Source: an uncultured Paracoccaceae bacterium (GTDB lineage Bacteria > Pseudomonadota > Alphaproteobacteria > Rhodobacterales > Rhodobacteraceae). Taken from it: a stretch of 64,000 bases of DNA. Of the stretch, positions 8,577 to 16,275 are shown one piece after another. The DNA lies in assembly GCA_947489705.1 (NCBI GenBank), contig CANLEQ010000020.1, positions 1 to 64,000 of the forward strand, written 5' to 3'. The position numbers were made by a program, and so were the translations under genes. Each line of letters starts with the position of its first letter. Position 1 is the stretch's first letter. The notes below the pieces were generated by a model. That model ran no database searches, was not told the origin of the DNA, and saw nothing but the letters and a program-made list of their open reading frames with translations.

Positions 8577-9400
8577 GGCTCCACCCCGTAGAAACGGGCG
8601 GCGTTGCCGCCCAGGATCGCCGCGCGGTCGGCCTCCGGCAGACCCTCCAGAAGCGCCTCGGTCAACGCGCGCCAGTCCGACCATCCGGCGGCGAGCGTCA
8701 GGACGGGCCAATCGCTCCCCCAGATCAGGCGCTCCGCCCCGAACCAGTCGAGGAGTTTGTCCACGATGGCGCGCACGGGCGGCAACGGATCGGCGCGCTC
8801 CGCCTCCGAAAGCTCGGTCAGGAGCCCCGAGAGCTTGCAATGCACGTGCGGAAGCGCCGCGAGCGCCTGCATTCCCGCCTCCCAGTCGTCCCGCGGACCG
8901 GGCTGGGGCTTGGCGGCATGGTCCACCACCAGCGCCAGATCCGGCCGCGCGGCCGCGAACTTCGCCAGCATCGGCAGGTGCCGCGCGGTCACCAGCGCGT
9001 CGAATCGCAAGCCCAGTTCGACCACGAGGTCGAGCGCGTCGTCCCGCGCCTTCGTGGCGAGCCAGTCGGTGTCGGCGATATCCTGGAGCATCGGGCGGAT
9101 ACCCTTTAGGCGAGGGTTGCGCGCCCGGCTGCGCAGGGACTCGCAGGCATCCTCCGCGGAAAGGTCGACCCACCCGACGACGCCCGCGATCCTGTCGTCG
9201 TCCGCCGCGAGCGACAGGAGGAAATCCGTCTCGGCCAGGCTTTCCGCGGCCTGCACCACGACGAGCCTTGCGGGGCCCGGATAATCGTCCGGAAGGAAGT
9301 CGCGCCGGATCGGATCCAGCGCCGCATCCCCCGCCGCGAGCCAGTCGTAATCGCCGCGGGCGAGCTGCCAGAAATGGCAATGGGAATCGATGATCTGCAT
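8573..9400 (-). CDS. Amidohydrolase-2 family lactonase (probable L-fuconolactonase)
   Basis: The 275-residue protein is a metal-dependent TIM-barrel hydrolase of the amidohydrolase-2 group (COG3618). It starts with [11 protein letters not shown] (the HxH metal motif), has [25 protein letters not shown] and HCKLSG as strand-end motifs, and [10 protein letters not shown] with the metal-binding aspartate near the C-terminus. Family members hydrolyse L-fucono- or L-rhamnono-lactones. Between a fucose-type importer and upstream of L-fuconate dehydratase, hydrolysis of L-fuconolactone is the natural role. Its ATG overlaps the stop of a 36-codon ORF (TGATG), so translation is probably coupled to it. 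Confidence 0.85.
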   Translation of the reverse strand: MQIIDSHCHFWQLARGDYDWLAAGDAALDPIRRDFLPDDYPGPARLVVVQAAESLAETDFLLSLAADDDRIAGVVGWVDLSAEDACESLRSRARNPRLKGIRPMLQDIADTDWLATKARDDALDLVVELGLRFDALVTARHLPMLAKFAAARPDLALVVDHAAKPQPGPRDDWEAGMQALAALPHVHCKLSGLLTELSEAERADPLPPVRAIVDKLLDWFGAERLIWGSDWPVLTLAAGWSDWRALTEALLEGLPEADRAAILGGNAARFYGVEP

Positions 9401-9510
9401 CAGCGCCACGCCGTGTCCGGCGGCAGGTCCAGCGCGGCATCGGTCAGACCGCGCGCATTCGCCGAAGCGCTCGCTGCGTCGATCAAGATCGTCGAGATAT
9501 TGCGATGCAT
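9400..9510 (-). CDS. Small 36-codon ORF heading the sugar operon
   Basis: A 36-residue frame begins [12 protein letters not shown] and ends DLPPDTAWR. It is preceded by GGGAGGGGAGG, a very strong ribosome-binding site, at a suitable distance. Its TGA overlaps the ATG of the lactonase gene, which has no good site of its own. I do not recognise the sequence. It could be a leader peptide that couples translation of the operon, a real microprotein, or the tail of a deleted gene. Synonymous-substitution evidence from relatives would decide. Confidence 0.45.
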   Translation of the reverse strand: MHRNISTILIDAASASANARGLTDAALDLPPDTAWR

Positions 9511-9556
9511 CGGACCTCCCCTCCCGCTGCGGCAAAACTGAATACTCTGCTTAAGC

Positions 9557-9569
9557 CGGATCTGATCCG
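9557..9569. promoter_or_regulatory. Perfect 13-bp palindrome upstream of the sugar operon
   Basis: CGGATC-T-GATCCG is a perfect inverted repeat 47 bp upstream of the 36-codon ORF. On the minus strand it falls between a possible -35 (TTGCGC) and the sequence TTAAGC, which would place it in a promoter spacer, a usual operator position. No regulator gene is adjacent. Confidence 0.35.
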
Positions 9570-9609
9570 CGGCGCAAGGAATATCCCCTGCCGGCTTTAG
9601 ATGGTCCTA

Positions 9610-9638
9610 CGCTACGACCGGCCCTGCCGGTCGTAGCG
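9610..9638 (-). terminator. Perfect 12-bp hairpin after fucU
   Basis: CGCTACGACCGG and its exact complement enclose a 5-nt loop (ccctg on the plus strand). It lies 17 bp past the fucU stop codon and upstream of the sugar operon, so it most likely ends the fucU transcript. There is no T-run on either side, so intrinsic termination is not certain. Confidence 0.5.
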
Positions 9639-9654
9639 GGATTGCGGGGGCGGA

Positions 9655-10098
9655 TCACGGGCGATCGGGCACGATCACGCCCTTGCGCAGGATGAAATTT
9701 CCATAGGGACGCGGCTCGGCTGTGAGCACCACCACGAAAGCGCGGCGCGCCCGCTCGTAGAAGGCAAACCGTTCCAGCCCGCTCGAAATGCAGCCTTCGC
9801 GCTGCAGAAGCGGCGCGGCCTCCGCCACCACCTCTGGGATGCCTTCGGGATCGCCCACCATCTGCATCGTCATGACGGGATCAGCCTCGAACGTGTCGAC
9901 GGGCATCAGCCCCAGGATCGCCTCCAGGGCTCTCACGGCGCCGCAATCCATGCGGAGGGCCGTGCCATGAACGGTGGAGCTTGCCACCGACGCTGCAGGA
10001 AAGTTCGCATCCGACACAACGATCTCGTCGCCATGTCCCATCAGCGCAAGACATCGCAGCAGGTCCGGACCGACCAGCGGATCGATTCCCTTCAGCAT
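9655..10098 (-). CDS. fucU: FucU/RbsD-family L-fucose mutarotase
   Basis: The 147-residue protein belongs to the RbsD/FucU family, which interconverts sugar anomers. MLKGIDPLVGPDLLRCLALMGHGDEIVVSD at the start holds the conserved histidine and the D-A-N-F-P motif. The C-terminal half has RFAFYERARRAFVVVLTAE and RPYGNFILRKGV, typical of FucU rather than RbsD. GGGGAGGA lies upstream of the ATG at 10098; the longer frame to 10134 lacks homology. It would supply the anomer used by a fucose dehydrogenase, complementing the ABC importer and lactonase encoded just downstream. It has its own upstream region, with a striking palindrome, and a hairpin behind it. Confidence 0.88.
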   Translation of the reverse strand: MLKGIDPLVGPDLLRCLALMGHGDEIVVSDANFPAASVASSTVHGTALRMDCGAVRALEAILGLMPVDTFEADPVMTMQMVGDPEGIPEVVAEAAPLLQREGCISSGLERFAFYERARRAFVVVLTAEPRPYGNFILRKGVIVPDRP

Positions 10099-10203
10099 GT
10101 CGTCCTCCCCTCGTGATTGAAGCCTCGCCGCCATTACCCCGAAACGACCGGCCGATCCAGATCGGGATCGTCTTCGGCTGGGCTCATTAGCCGGAAAACA
10201 GAA

Positions 10204-10221
10204 TGTTTCGCGCGCGAAACA
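10204..10221. promoter_or_regulatory. 18-bp perfect palindrome upstream of fucU (copy 1)
   Basis: TGTTTCGCGCGCGAAACA reads the same on both strands and lies 106 bp before the fucU start codon, in an intergenic region. The half sites TGTTTC/GAAACA equal those of the chromosomal parS site but are spaced by 6 instead of 4 bases. An identical copy lies at 48992-49009. In this position it looks like an operator for a LacI- or GntR-type regulator. Confidence 0.5.
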
Positions 10222-10258
10222 AATGGGCGGCGAGTTCCGGTCGATATGGTGGGGAAAG

Positions 10259-10279
10259 CCGGGGGCGACCTGCCCCCGG
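10259..10279 (-). terminator. Terminator hairpin after the OYE gene
   Basis: CCGGGGGC (10259-10266) and GCCCCCGG (10272-10279) form a perfect 8-bp stem with a 5-nt loop, 12 bp past the OYE stop codon. On the minus strand it is followed by CTTT, a weak U-tract. Confidence 0.55.
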
Positions 10280-10291
10280 TCTCATCCTCGA

Positions 10292-11398
10292 TCAGTCTTC
10301 GACGGTGCGGCGCTTCTCGAGAAACGGGTAGTCGATGTATCCCTCCTCGCCGCCGCCGTAGAACGTGTCCTGATCCTGCGTGTTGAGCGGCGCGCCGACG
10401 CGGAGACGCTCGGGCAGGTCGGGGCTGGCGATGAAGTCGCGACCGAACGCGACCGCATCCGCGTGCCCCGAGGCGAGGGCCTCCGCCGCCGACTGCGCGG
10501 AATAGCCGCCATTGGAGATGACGAACCCGTCATAGAGTGCGCGCAGACGCTTGATCAGCGCCGCGGATTCGCCGTCGTTGTCGTGGCCGGGGAACTGTTC
10601 CATCACGTGCAGATAGGCGAGACGCTTGTCGGAAAGCATCTTGTAGACCGCCGAGAACGTGCCTTCGGTGTCGCTGTCGCCGATATCGTTGGCATGGCCC
10701 AGCGGCGAGACCCGGATGCCGATCCGGTCGCGCGGCCAGACGGTCGCCACGGCGTCGACCACTTCGGAAACGAGGCGGATCCGGTTCTCCACCGGGCCGC
10801 CATATTCATCGTCACGCGTGTTGGTCTTGTCCTGGATGAACTGGTCGAGGAGATAGCCGTTCGCGGAATGGATCTCGACGCCGTCGAAACCGGCCTGCCG
10901 GGCCAGTTCGGCGCCGCGGCGGAACTGTTCGATGGCGTCGTGGATCTGCTCGACGCTCATCGCTTCCGGGGTGGAGCACGCCTCGAACCCGTTCGCCGTG
11001 AAGGTCTGCTGCTCGGCGCGAATCGCCGACGGGGCGAGCGGGGCACGGCCCTCCGGGAGAAGCGAGCTGTGGCTGATCCGCCCGACATGCCAGAGCTGCA
11101 GGAAGATCCGCCCGCCGCTGGCATGGACCGCGTCGGTGATCCGGTGCCACGCGGCGGCGTGGCCGTCGGAATGGATGCCGGGCGTGTCGAGATACCCCTT
11201 GCCCATCTCGTCCACCTGTGTGGCCTCGGACACGATGAGACCCGCGCTCGCACGCTGACCGTAATAGATCTGTGCCATATCCTTCGGGGTGCCGTCGGAA
11301 TGCGCGCGGTTGCGCGTCAGAGGGGCCATCAGGACCCGGTTGGGCAACTCGATCGCGCCCATGGTGACGGGAGCGAACAACTGGCTCGTATCGGCCAT
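10292..11398 (-). CDS. Alkene reductase of the Old Yellow Enzyme family (NemA-like)
   Basis: The 368-residue protein is an FMN-dependent TIM-barrel ene-reductase. It opens with LFAPVTMGAIELPNRVLMAPLTRNR, has LQLWHVGRISH, the active-site pair in EIHSANGYLLDQFIQ (His and Asn), DEYGGPVENR and RIGIRVSP, and ends with ISNGGYSAQSA and AFGRDFIASPD, which bind the FMN phosphate. The length is standard. It reduces activated C=C bonds such as those of N-ethylmaleimide or enones with NAD(P)H in the cytoplasm. It is a single gene followed by its own hairpin. The physiological substrate cannot be read from context. Confidence 0.93.
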   Translation of the reverse strand: MADTSQLFAPVTMGAIELPNRVLMAPLTRNRAHSDGTPKDMAQIYYGQRASAGLIVSEATQVDEMGKGYLDTPGIHSDGHAAAWHRITDAVHASGGRIFLQLWHVGRISHSSLLPEGRAPLAPSAIRAEQQTFTANGFEACSTPEAMSVEQIHDAIEQFRRGAELARQAGFDGVEIHSANGYLLDQFIQDKTNTRDDEYGGPVENRIRLVSEVVDAVATVWPRDRIGIRVSPLGHANDIGDSDTEGTFSAVYKMLSDKRLAYLHVMEQFPGHDNDGESAALIKRLRALYDGFVISNGGYSAQSAAEALASGHADAVAFGRDFIASPDLPERLRVGAPLNTQDQDTFYGGGEEGYIDYPFLEKRRTVED

Positions 11399-11527
11399 TT
11401 CGTATCCTCTTCGATATCTCGGAAATTCTTGCCGTAAACGGGGACCGTTCGTCTCTGTTCCAAGTTGAGCGCCGGCATGCTAGCGCAGCAAGTGTGCGCT
11501 TTTCCACATCCACGAGGAACACCCCAT

Positions 11528-12304
11528 ATGCGCCTACACGTCTCTGCAAACCTGGAATACGGCATCGAGGACGCCGCGGACATGCTGGTCCAGATCGAAA
11601 CCGCCAGCCTGCCCGGTCAGACCGTCACCAATGCCAGGTTCGATCCCGGCGAAACGGCGCATATCCACCGCATCGCGGCCGAGGACGGTATCGGCACGCG
11701 CGTCTGGCTGCATTGCACCGAGAAGCTGGTCTGCAGCTTCGAGGCCGAAGTGCTGATCGATCGGCCGGTGAAGGACCTTGCAAGCCTGCAGCAGGACAAG
11801 GTGTTTCAGCTCCCGCACGAGGCGGTGCGCTATCTGATGTCGTCGCGCTTTTGTCCATCCGAGGAGTTCCATTCCTTCGCGGCCTCGGAATTCGGCCATC
11901 TGAGCGGCGGCGCGGCCGTGGCGGAGATGTCGAACTGGATCCAGAAGAACTTCATCTACACCCCCGGAAGCTCGGGTCCGGGGACCACCGCGGTCGACAC
12001 CTTCGTGAAACGGCGCGGCATCTGTCGCGACTATGCCCACGTGATGGTGGCGCTGGCCCGCGCCGCGGCGATCCCGGCGCGTATGGTGAGCTGCTACGGC
12101 CCCAACGTCACGCCGCCCGATTTCCATGCGGTGGCGCAGGTCTGGCTCGAAGGGGGATGGCATCTGGTCGATGCGACCGGGATGGCCACGCCCGACGAGA
12201 TCGCGATCATCGGCGTCGGACGCGACGCGGCCGACATCGCCTTCCTGACGAGCTATGGCTGGGTCGATCTCATCAACCAGAAGGTCGAGGTGAAGACGCT
12301 CTAG
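11528..12304 (+). CDS. Transglutaminase-like cysteine protease-fold protein
   Basis: The 258-residue protein has an N-terminal beta-rich domain (about 1-90, MRLHVSANLEYGI) and a transglutaminase core. The catalytic triad is visible as Cys166 in RRGICRDYAHVM, His200 in PPDFHAVAQVWL and Asp215 in WHLVDATGM. Bacterial members of this group are thought to act as proteases or amidases, often in the cytoplasm, and there is no signal peptide. The ATG at 11528 follows GAGGAA; an upstream ATG at 11465 gives a non-homologous leader. The gene is single and convergent with the crotonase gene. Substrate unknown. Confidence 0.85.
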   Translation: MRLHVSANLEYGIEDAADMLVQIETASLPGQTVTNARFDPGETAHIHRIAAEDGIGTRVWLHCTEKLVCSFEAEVLIDRPVKDLASLQQDKVFQLPHEAVRYLMSSRFCPSEEFHSFAASEFGHLSGGAAVAEMSNWIQKNFIYTPGSSGPGTTAVDTFVKRRGICRDYAHVMVALARAAAIPARMVSCYGPNVTPPDFHAVAQVWLEGGWHLVDATGMATPDEIAIIGVGRDAADIAFLTSYGWVDLINQKVEVKTL

Positions 12305-12332
12305 TTCTTCGCCCGGGCCGGATGCGATCCGG

Positions 12333-13109
12333 TCACCGCCCTTCGTATCGCGCAGGGCGCTTTTCGAGGAAGGCGAGCACGCCTTCCTTGAAATCCCGGG
12401 TCTGCCCGCAGGCGCCCTGCAGCGATGCCTCCAGATCGAGCTGCGTGTCCAGATCGTTGTCGTAGGTGCCGCGCAAAGCGCGCTTCACGTTGCGGTAGGC
12501 GATCGTGGGCCCCGCGGCGAGATGAGCCGCGCGGCGGCGCCAGTGGTCCGCGAAGAGATCGTCCTCGACCGCTTCCCAGATCATCCCCCAATCGGCGGCC
12601 TGCCGCGCGCTGACCGGCTCGGCGAAAAGCGCGGCCCCCATCGCCTTGGCGAATCCCATCTGGCGCGGCAGCCAATACGTGCCGCCCGCATCGGGGATCA
12701 GGCCGATCCGGGTAAAGGCCTGGAGGAAGACGGCACTTTCGGCGGCGATCACGACATCGGCGGCCAGCGCGAGGTTGGCACCGGCGCCGGCGGCGGGTCC
12801 GTTCACCGCCGCGATGGTGGGGATGGGACAATCGTAGATCGCCCGCAACATCGGCTCGTACTCGTCGCGCAGGACCCGTTCCAGATCGGCCTGATCGAGG
12901 GAGACCCCATCGCCGAGGTCCTGCCCCGAGCAGAAGGCCGCGCCCTCGCCCGTCATGACCAGCACACGGGCGCCCGCCCCGGGATGGCGCATCGCGTGCA
13001 GGATCTCGGCGCGCATCTGATTGTTGAGGGCGTTCATCTTGCCGGGCCGGTCAAGGGTCAGAAGGGCGATTCCGTCCTCGAGCGACAATCGGATCGTCTC
13101 GTATTGCAT
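12333..13109 (-). CDS. Enoyl-CoA hydratase/isomerase (crotonase family, PaaG-like)
   Basis: The 258-residue protein has the crotonase fold. The first oxyanion-hole region is AAFCSGQDLGDG, and the second is AAVNGPAAGAGANLALAADVVIA. QAFTRIGLIPDAGGTYWLPR follows, then the C-terminal helices ending FKEGVLAFLEKRPARYEGR. The SGQDLGD stretch is most like PaaG-type isomerases of phenylacetate degradation, but no other paa genes are nearby. Its position just after ccmH is probably only local gene order. The start at 13109 is where homology begins; the frame running up to 13808 is spurious. Confidence 0.85.
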   Translation of the reverse strand: MQYETIRLSLEDGIALLTLDRPGKMNALNNQMRAEILHAMRHPGAGARVLVMTGEGAAFCSGQDLGDGVSLDQADLERVLRDEYEPMLRAIYDCPIPTIAAVNGPAAGAGANLALAADVVIAAESAVFLQAFTRIGLIPDAGGTYWLPRQMGFAKAMGAALFAEPVSARQAADWGMIWEAVEDDLFADHWRRRAAHLAAGPTIAYRNVKRALRGTYDNDLDTQLDLEASLQGACGQTRDFKEGVLAFLEKRPARYEGR

Positions 13110-13183
13110 GATGTCCGGCCCTCTTGCCCTCTGGTGAGGCGATGATCGCATGCCGCGCCGGCCGACGGAAGCGTCCCTTGGGC

Positions 13184-13633
13184 TCAGTCGCGCAGCAGCC
13201 GTTCCAGGCGCAGCTTTTCCTCGTCGTCGAGGGCCGCGGGCTGAACCTCCCTCGTGCCGCGACGACGCAGGTAGAAAGCGGCGATTCCGAGCCCGCCCAG
13301 CAACATGACGGGCCCCGCAAGCCACAGGATCAGGTTCGCACCGCGCATGTCGGGACGCAGCAGCACGTATTCGCCGTACCGATCCACGAGATAGGCGACG
13401 ACTTCGGTATCGCTGTCGCCGGTCAGCAGCCGTTCCCGCACCGCCAGCCGCAGGTCGCGGGCGAGGTCCGCGTTGGATTCGTCGATATTCTCGTTTCGGC
13501 AGACGAGGCACCGCAAGCCCTGCGAGATCTGGCGCGCGCGCTCTTCGAGCGCGGGATCGTCCATGATCTCGTCTGGCTGCACCGCGAAGGCCGGCACGGC
13601 GAGAAAGACCAGCAGCAGGACGACGCGGATCAT
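13184..13633 (-). CDS. ccmH: CcmH, cytochrome c maturation thiol-disulfide protein
   Basis: The 149-residue protein starts with a signal peptide (MIRVVLLLVFLAVPAFA) and carries the family motif LRCLVCRN with Cys42 and Cys45. A membrane anchor lies near 100-122 (LILWLAGPVMLLGGLGIAAF), and there is a short charged tail. CcmH keeps apocytochrome CxxCH thiols reduced for heme attachment and works with CcmF at the periplasmic face. Its ATG overlaps the ccmF stop (ATGA). It is the short form, without the TPR domain of E. coli CcmH (usually encoded separately as ccmI). Confidence 0.94.
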   Translation of the reverse strand: MIRVVLLLVFLAVPAFAVQPDEIMDDPALEERARQISQGLRCLVCRNENIDESNADLARDLRLAVRERLLTGDSDTEVVAYLVDRYGEYVLLRPDMRGANLILWLAGPVMLLGGLGIAAFYLRRRGTREVQPAALDDEEKLRLERLLRD

Positions 13634-15606
13634 TCCGCGGGCACCGCCGCCCGGGGGGATTTCGGTGCGCCTGCGGCGATCCGGTGGCGACGGTCCGACA
13701 AGCTGAGACAGCCGCCCATGGCCATGATGATGCAGCCCGCCCAGATCCAGTTCGCGAACGGCTTGACGTAGGTACGCACGGCCCAGCCGCCGCCCTCCTG
13801 CGGATCACCGATCACAAGATAGAGGTCGCGCAGGATACCGTTGTCGATCGCCGCTTCGGTCGTGGGCATCCTCGCGACCGGATAGAAGCGCTTTTCGGGG
13901 TAGAGGACCGCCACGTCGCGCGCCCCGAACGTGACGACCATGGTCGCGACGGTGGCCTCGTAGTTCGGACCGCGCATGCCCCGCACGTCCTCCAGGGTGA
14001 TGGTGTAGCCCGCCACGTCGAAGCTCTCGCCTTCCCGGGCCACGCGGATATCCTCGACCTGCCAAGCCGTCAGGGCGCAGATGCCGAAGAAGGTGACGCC
14101 GAACCCGGCATGTGCGATCGATTTCCCCCAATCCGCGCGCGGCAGATGCCGAAGGCGCCTGATCCGGGTCGCGACATCCTTTCCGCGACCGGCGCGGTTC
14201 GCCAGATCCACGACCACGCCGAGAACGACCCAGCTGGCCAGGACGGCACCGATCGGGGCCAGCATCGAGCCGCCGGTCTGCGTGACCCACACGAATGCCC
14301 CGAGGCAGAGCGACAAGGCCAGCGCCCCGCCAAGCGGTGCCGCGGCGCGGTCGAGCCGCCCGCGCTTCCACGGCAACAGCGCCCCGAGCGGCAGCAGCGC
14401 CGCTATGGCGACCATGAAGGGCGTGAAGGCCATGTCGAAGAACGGCGCGCCGACACTCAGCTTGCGCCCGAACGCCATCTCGGCGACCAGCGGCCAGACC
14501 GTGCCGACGAACACCACGAAGGCGGCAACCGCCAGCAGCACGTTGTTGGCCACGAGCGCGCTTTCGCGGCTGACCAGCCCGAAGACGCCCTTCGCCTCCA
14601 TGGCCCCCGCGCGCACCGCATAGAGCGTCAGGGCCCCGCCCATGAAGATCGCGGCGATCGCGAGAAGGTAGACCCCCCTTTCGGGATCGTTGGCGAAGGC
14701 GTGAACGGAAGTCAGGACGCCCGACCGCACGATGAACGCGCCGATCAGCGAGAACCCGAAGGCCAAGATCGCGAGCAGGATGGTCCAACTCTTCAGGGCT
14801 TCGCGCTTCTCCACGACGATCGACGAATGGAGCAGTGCGGCGGCGATGAGCCACGGCATGAAGCTCGCGTTCTCGACGGGGTCCCAGAACCAGAAGCCCC
14901 CCCAGCCAAGCTCGTAATAGGCCCACCAGCTTCCCAGGGCGATTCCGACGGTAAGAAACAGCCATGCCGCGAGGGTCCACGGCCGGACCCACCGTCCCCA
15001 GGCCGCATCCACCCGCCCCTCGATCAAGGCGGCGACCGCGAAACTGAACGCCATGCTGAGCCCGACATAGCCGAGGTAGAGGAACGGCGGATGAAAGGCC
15101 AATCCGGGATCCTGCAGCAGCGGGTTGAGATCGGATCCGTTCATCGGCGGAATTTCGAGCCGCGCGAAGGGATTGGACGTGAAGATGAGAAAGGTGAGGA
15201 ACGACACGCTGATCGCCCCCTGAACGCCGAGCACGCGCGCCTGGAGGCTTGGTCGGAGGTTGGTGCCGAAGATCGCCGCGAGCGAGGCGTAAAGCGCCAG
15301 TATCAGGCACCAGAGCAGCATGGAGCCTTCGTGGTTCCCCCAGACGCCCGTGACCTTGTAGAGCATCGGTTTCGCCGTATGGGAATTGGCCGCCACGAGC
15401 CGCAGGGAAAAATCCGAGGCCACGAACCCATAGGTCAGCGCGGCAAAGGCGAAGGCCAGGCAGATAAACTGCCCGTTTGCCGCAGGGCCGCCCGCCGCCA
15501 TCGCGCCGGACCAGCCGCGCGACGCGCCGAGAAGCGGAAGCACGGTCTGCACGACCGCCAGAGCGAGGGCGAGGATCAGCGCGAAGTGTCCGAGCTCGAT
15601 AATCAT
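13630..15606 (-). CDS. ccmF: CcmF, cytochrome c heme lyase subunit
   Basis: The 658-residue polytopic protein is CcmF, the heme lyase core of system I cytochrome c maturation. It has about 13-15 hydrophobic segments. The tryptophan-rich heme-handling motif is WGGFWFWDPVENASFMPWL, and conserved histidines occur in GVWGNHEGSMLLW and near LTSVHAFANDPERG. It accepts heme from holo-CcmE and, with CcmH, attaches it to apocytochromes. ccmE lies about 2 kb upstream on the same strand, separated by five small genes of a phage-lysis type, an unusual insertion in a biogenesis operon. Confidence 0.95.
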   Translation of the reverse strand: MIIELGHFALILALALAVVQTVLPLLGASRGWSGAMAAGGPAANGQFICLAFAFAALTYGFVASDFSLRLVAANSHTAKPMLYKVTGVWGNHEGSMLLWCLILALYASLAAIFGTNLRPSLQARVLGVQGAISVSFLTFLIFTSNPFARLEIPPMNGSDLNPLLQDPGLAFHPPFLYLGYVGLSMAFSFAVAALIEGRVDAAWGRWVRPWTLAAWLFLTVGIALGSWWAYYELGWGGFWFWDPVENASFMPWLIAAALLHSSIVVEKREALKSWTILLAILAFGFSLIGAFIVRSGVLTSVHAFANDPERGVYLLAIAAIFMGGALTLYAVRAGAMEAKGVFGLVSRESALVANNVLLAVAAFVVFVGTVWPLVAEMAFGRKLSVGAPFFDMAFTPFMVAIAALLPLGALLPWKRGRLDRAAAPLGGALALSLCLGAFVWVTQTGGSMLAPIGAVLASWVVLGVVVDLANRAGRGKDVATRIRRLRHLPRADWGKSIAHAGFGVTFFGICALTAWQVEDIRVAREGESFDVAGYTITLEDVRGMRGPNYEATVATMVVTFGARDVAVLYPEKRFYPVARMPTTEAAIDNGILRDLYLVIGDPQEGGGWAVRTYVKPFANWIWAGCIIMAMGGCLSLSDRRHRIAAGAPKSPRAAVPAE

Positions 15607-15736
15607 GTGCCGATCCTACACCGGCCGGCACGTCGTGCCAATGCGCCCCGACGGGGGTTGCGCGCCTTCGCCGCGGCCGTGGCGCGCCGCAGCATGCCCC
15701 GAGCCTCTTATCACCTCCGGACCTCGAAAAGCCCTG

Positions 15737-16159
15737 TCAGGCGAGGAATGTCGCGCATCCCGAAAGTACATATGCCGTGAACGGCAGCGCGACGGGTGTC
15801 ATGCGCGGCAGGTCGAAGGACCGCGCGATCACGGAAAAATGCAACGCGGCGCCGGTCGTGTAGATCGCGACGAAGAGGAGCAGAGCGATACTTTCCGAGA
15901 TGGCCGCCGACCCCGCATCCGCCGCGAGGCGCCACCACCAGCTCAGGACCAGCGCCCCGCCGGCCCAGCTGAAGGACATGCCCAGCGCGAGCGGCGTCGT
16001 GCGGATCCGCCACAGCCAGAAGAACGTGGTGGCGATGACGGAGGACATGACCACGATGGCACCCGAAGCGACCTGATAGGTCGCCTGATACCCGATCTTC
16101 TCGGCGGTGAAGATCAGGCCTGCGAGAATCAGAAAGGTCAGACTGAATCCTTGGATCAT
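15737..16159 (-). CDS. Small polytopic membrane protein of unknown function
   Basis: The 140-residue protein is almost entirely hydrophobic, with about five membrane helices (roughly 4-20, 26-48, 56-74, 84-106, 118-138). It is rich in tryptophan around FFWLWRIR and LSWWWRLAADA. I do not recognise a family. Its ATG at 16159 overlaps the stop of the preceding 39-codon ORF (ATGA), making it the last of five consecutively overlapping frames headed by the endolysin and holin genes. It could be an accessory of the lysis module or of cytochrome maturation, since ccmF follows after 130 bp. Neither is supported by sequence motifs. Confidence 0.6.
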   Translation of the reverse strand: MIQGFSLTFLILAGLIFTAEKIGYQATYQVASGAIVVMSSVIATTFFWLWRIRTTPLALGMSFSWAGGALVLSWWWRLAADAGSAAISESIALLLFVAIYTTGAALHFSVIARSFDLPRMTPVALPFTAYVLSGCATFLA

Positions 16160-16275
16160 TTCTTGGTCACCTCTCTCAGCGCACGATCCAGACGGTCGGC
16201 AGCTTCGCGATTGCGTTCGATGTCCCGATCGATGCCCCGCCCCAGCAGGATCTTCCACAAGGTGCACAGGGTCAT
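16156..16275 (-). CDS. 39-residue ORF in the lysis module
   Basis: The tiny frame encodes a hydrophobic start (MTLCTLWKILLGRGI) followed by a highly charged helix (DRDIERNREAADRLDRALREVTKK). Both ends overlap neighbours by ATGA junctions: its start with the stop of the 64-residue ORF, its stop with the start of the 140-residue membrane protein. Coupled overlap on both sides argues that it is translated. It has no recognised family. The amphipathic charged helix would fit a small protein-protein adaptor, but that is inference. Confidence 0.5.
   Translation of the reverse strand: MTLCTLWKILLGRGIDRDIERNREAADRLDRALREVTKK

Noticed and set aside
10204-10221. Calling the 18-bp palindrome a true parS site
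   Set aside because: The spacer is two bases longer than in parS, only two copies are seen and one is in coding sequence; no parAB genes are nearby.
15627-15639. 13-bp palindrome GGCACGTCGTGCC before ccmF
   Set aside because: Short and GC-rich; comparable repeats arise often at this composition, and nothing links it to a regulator.
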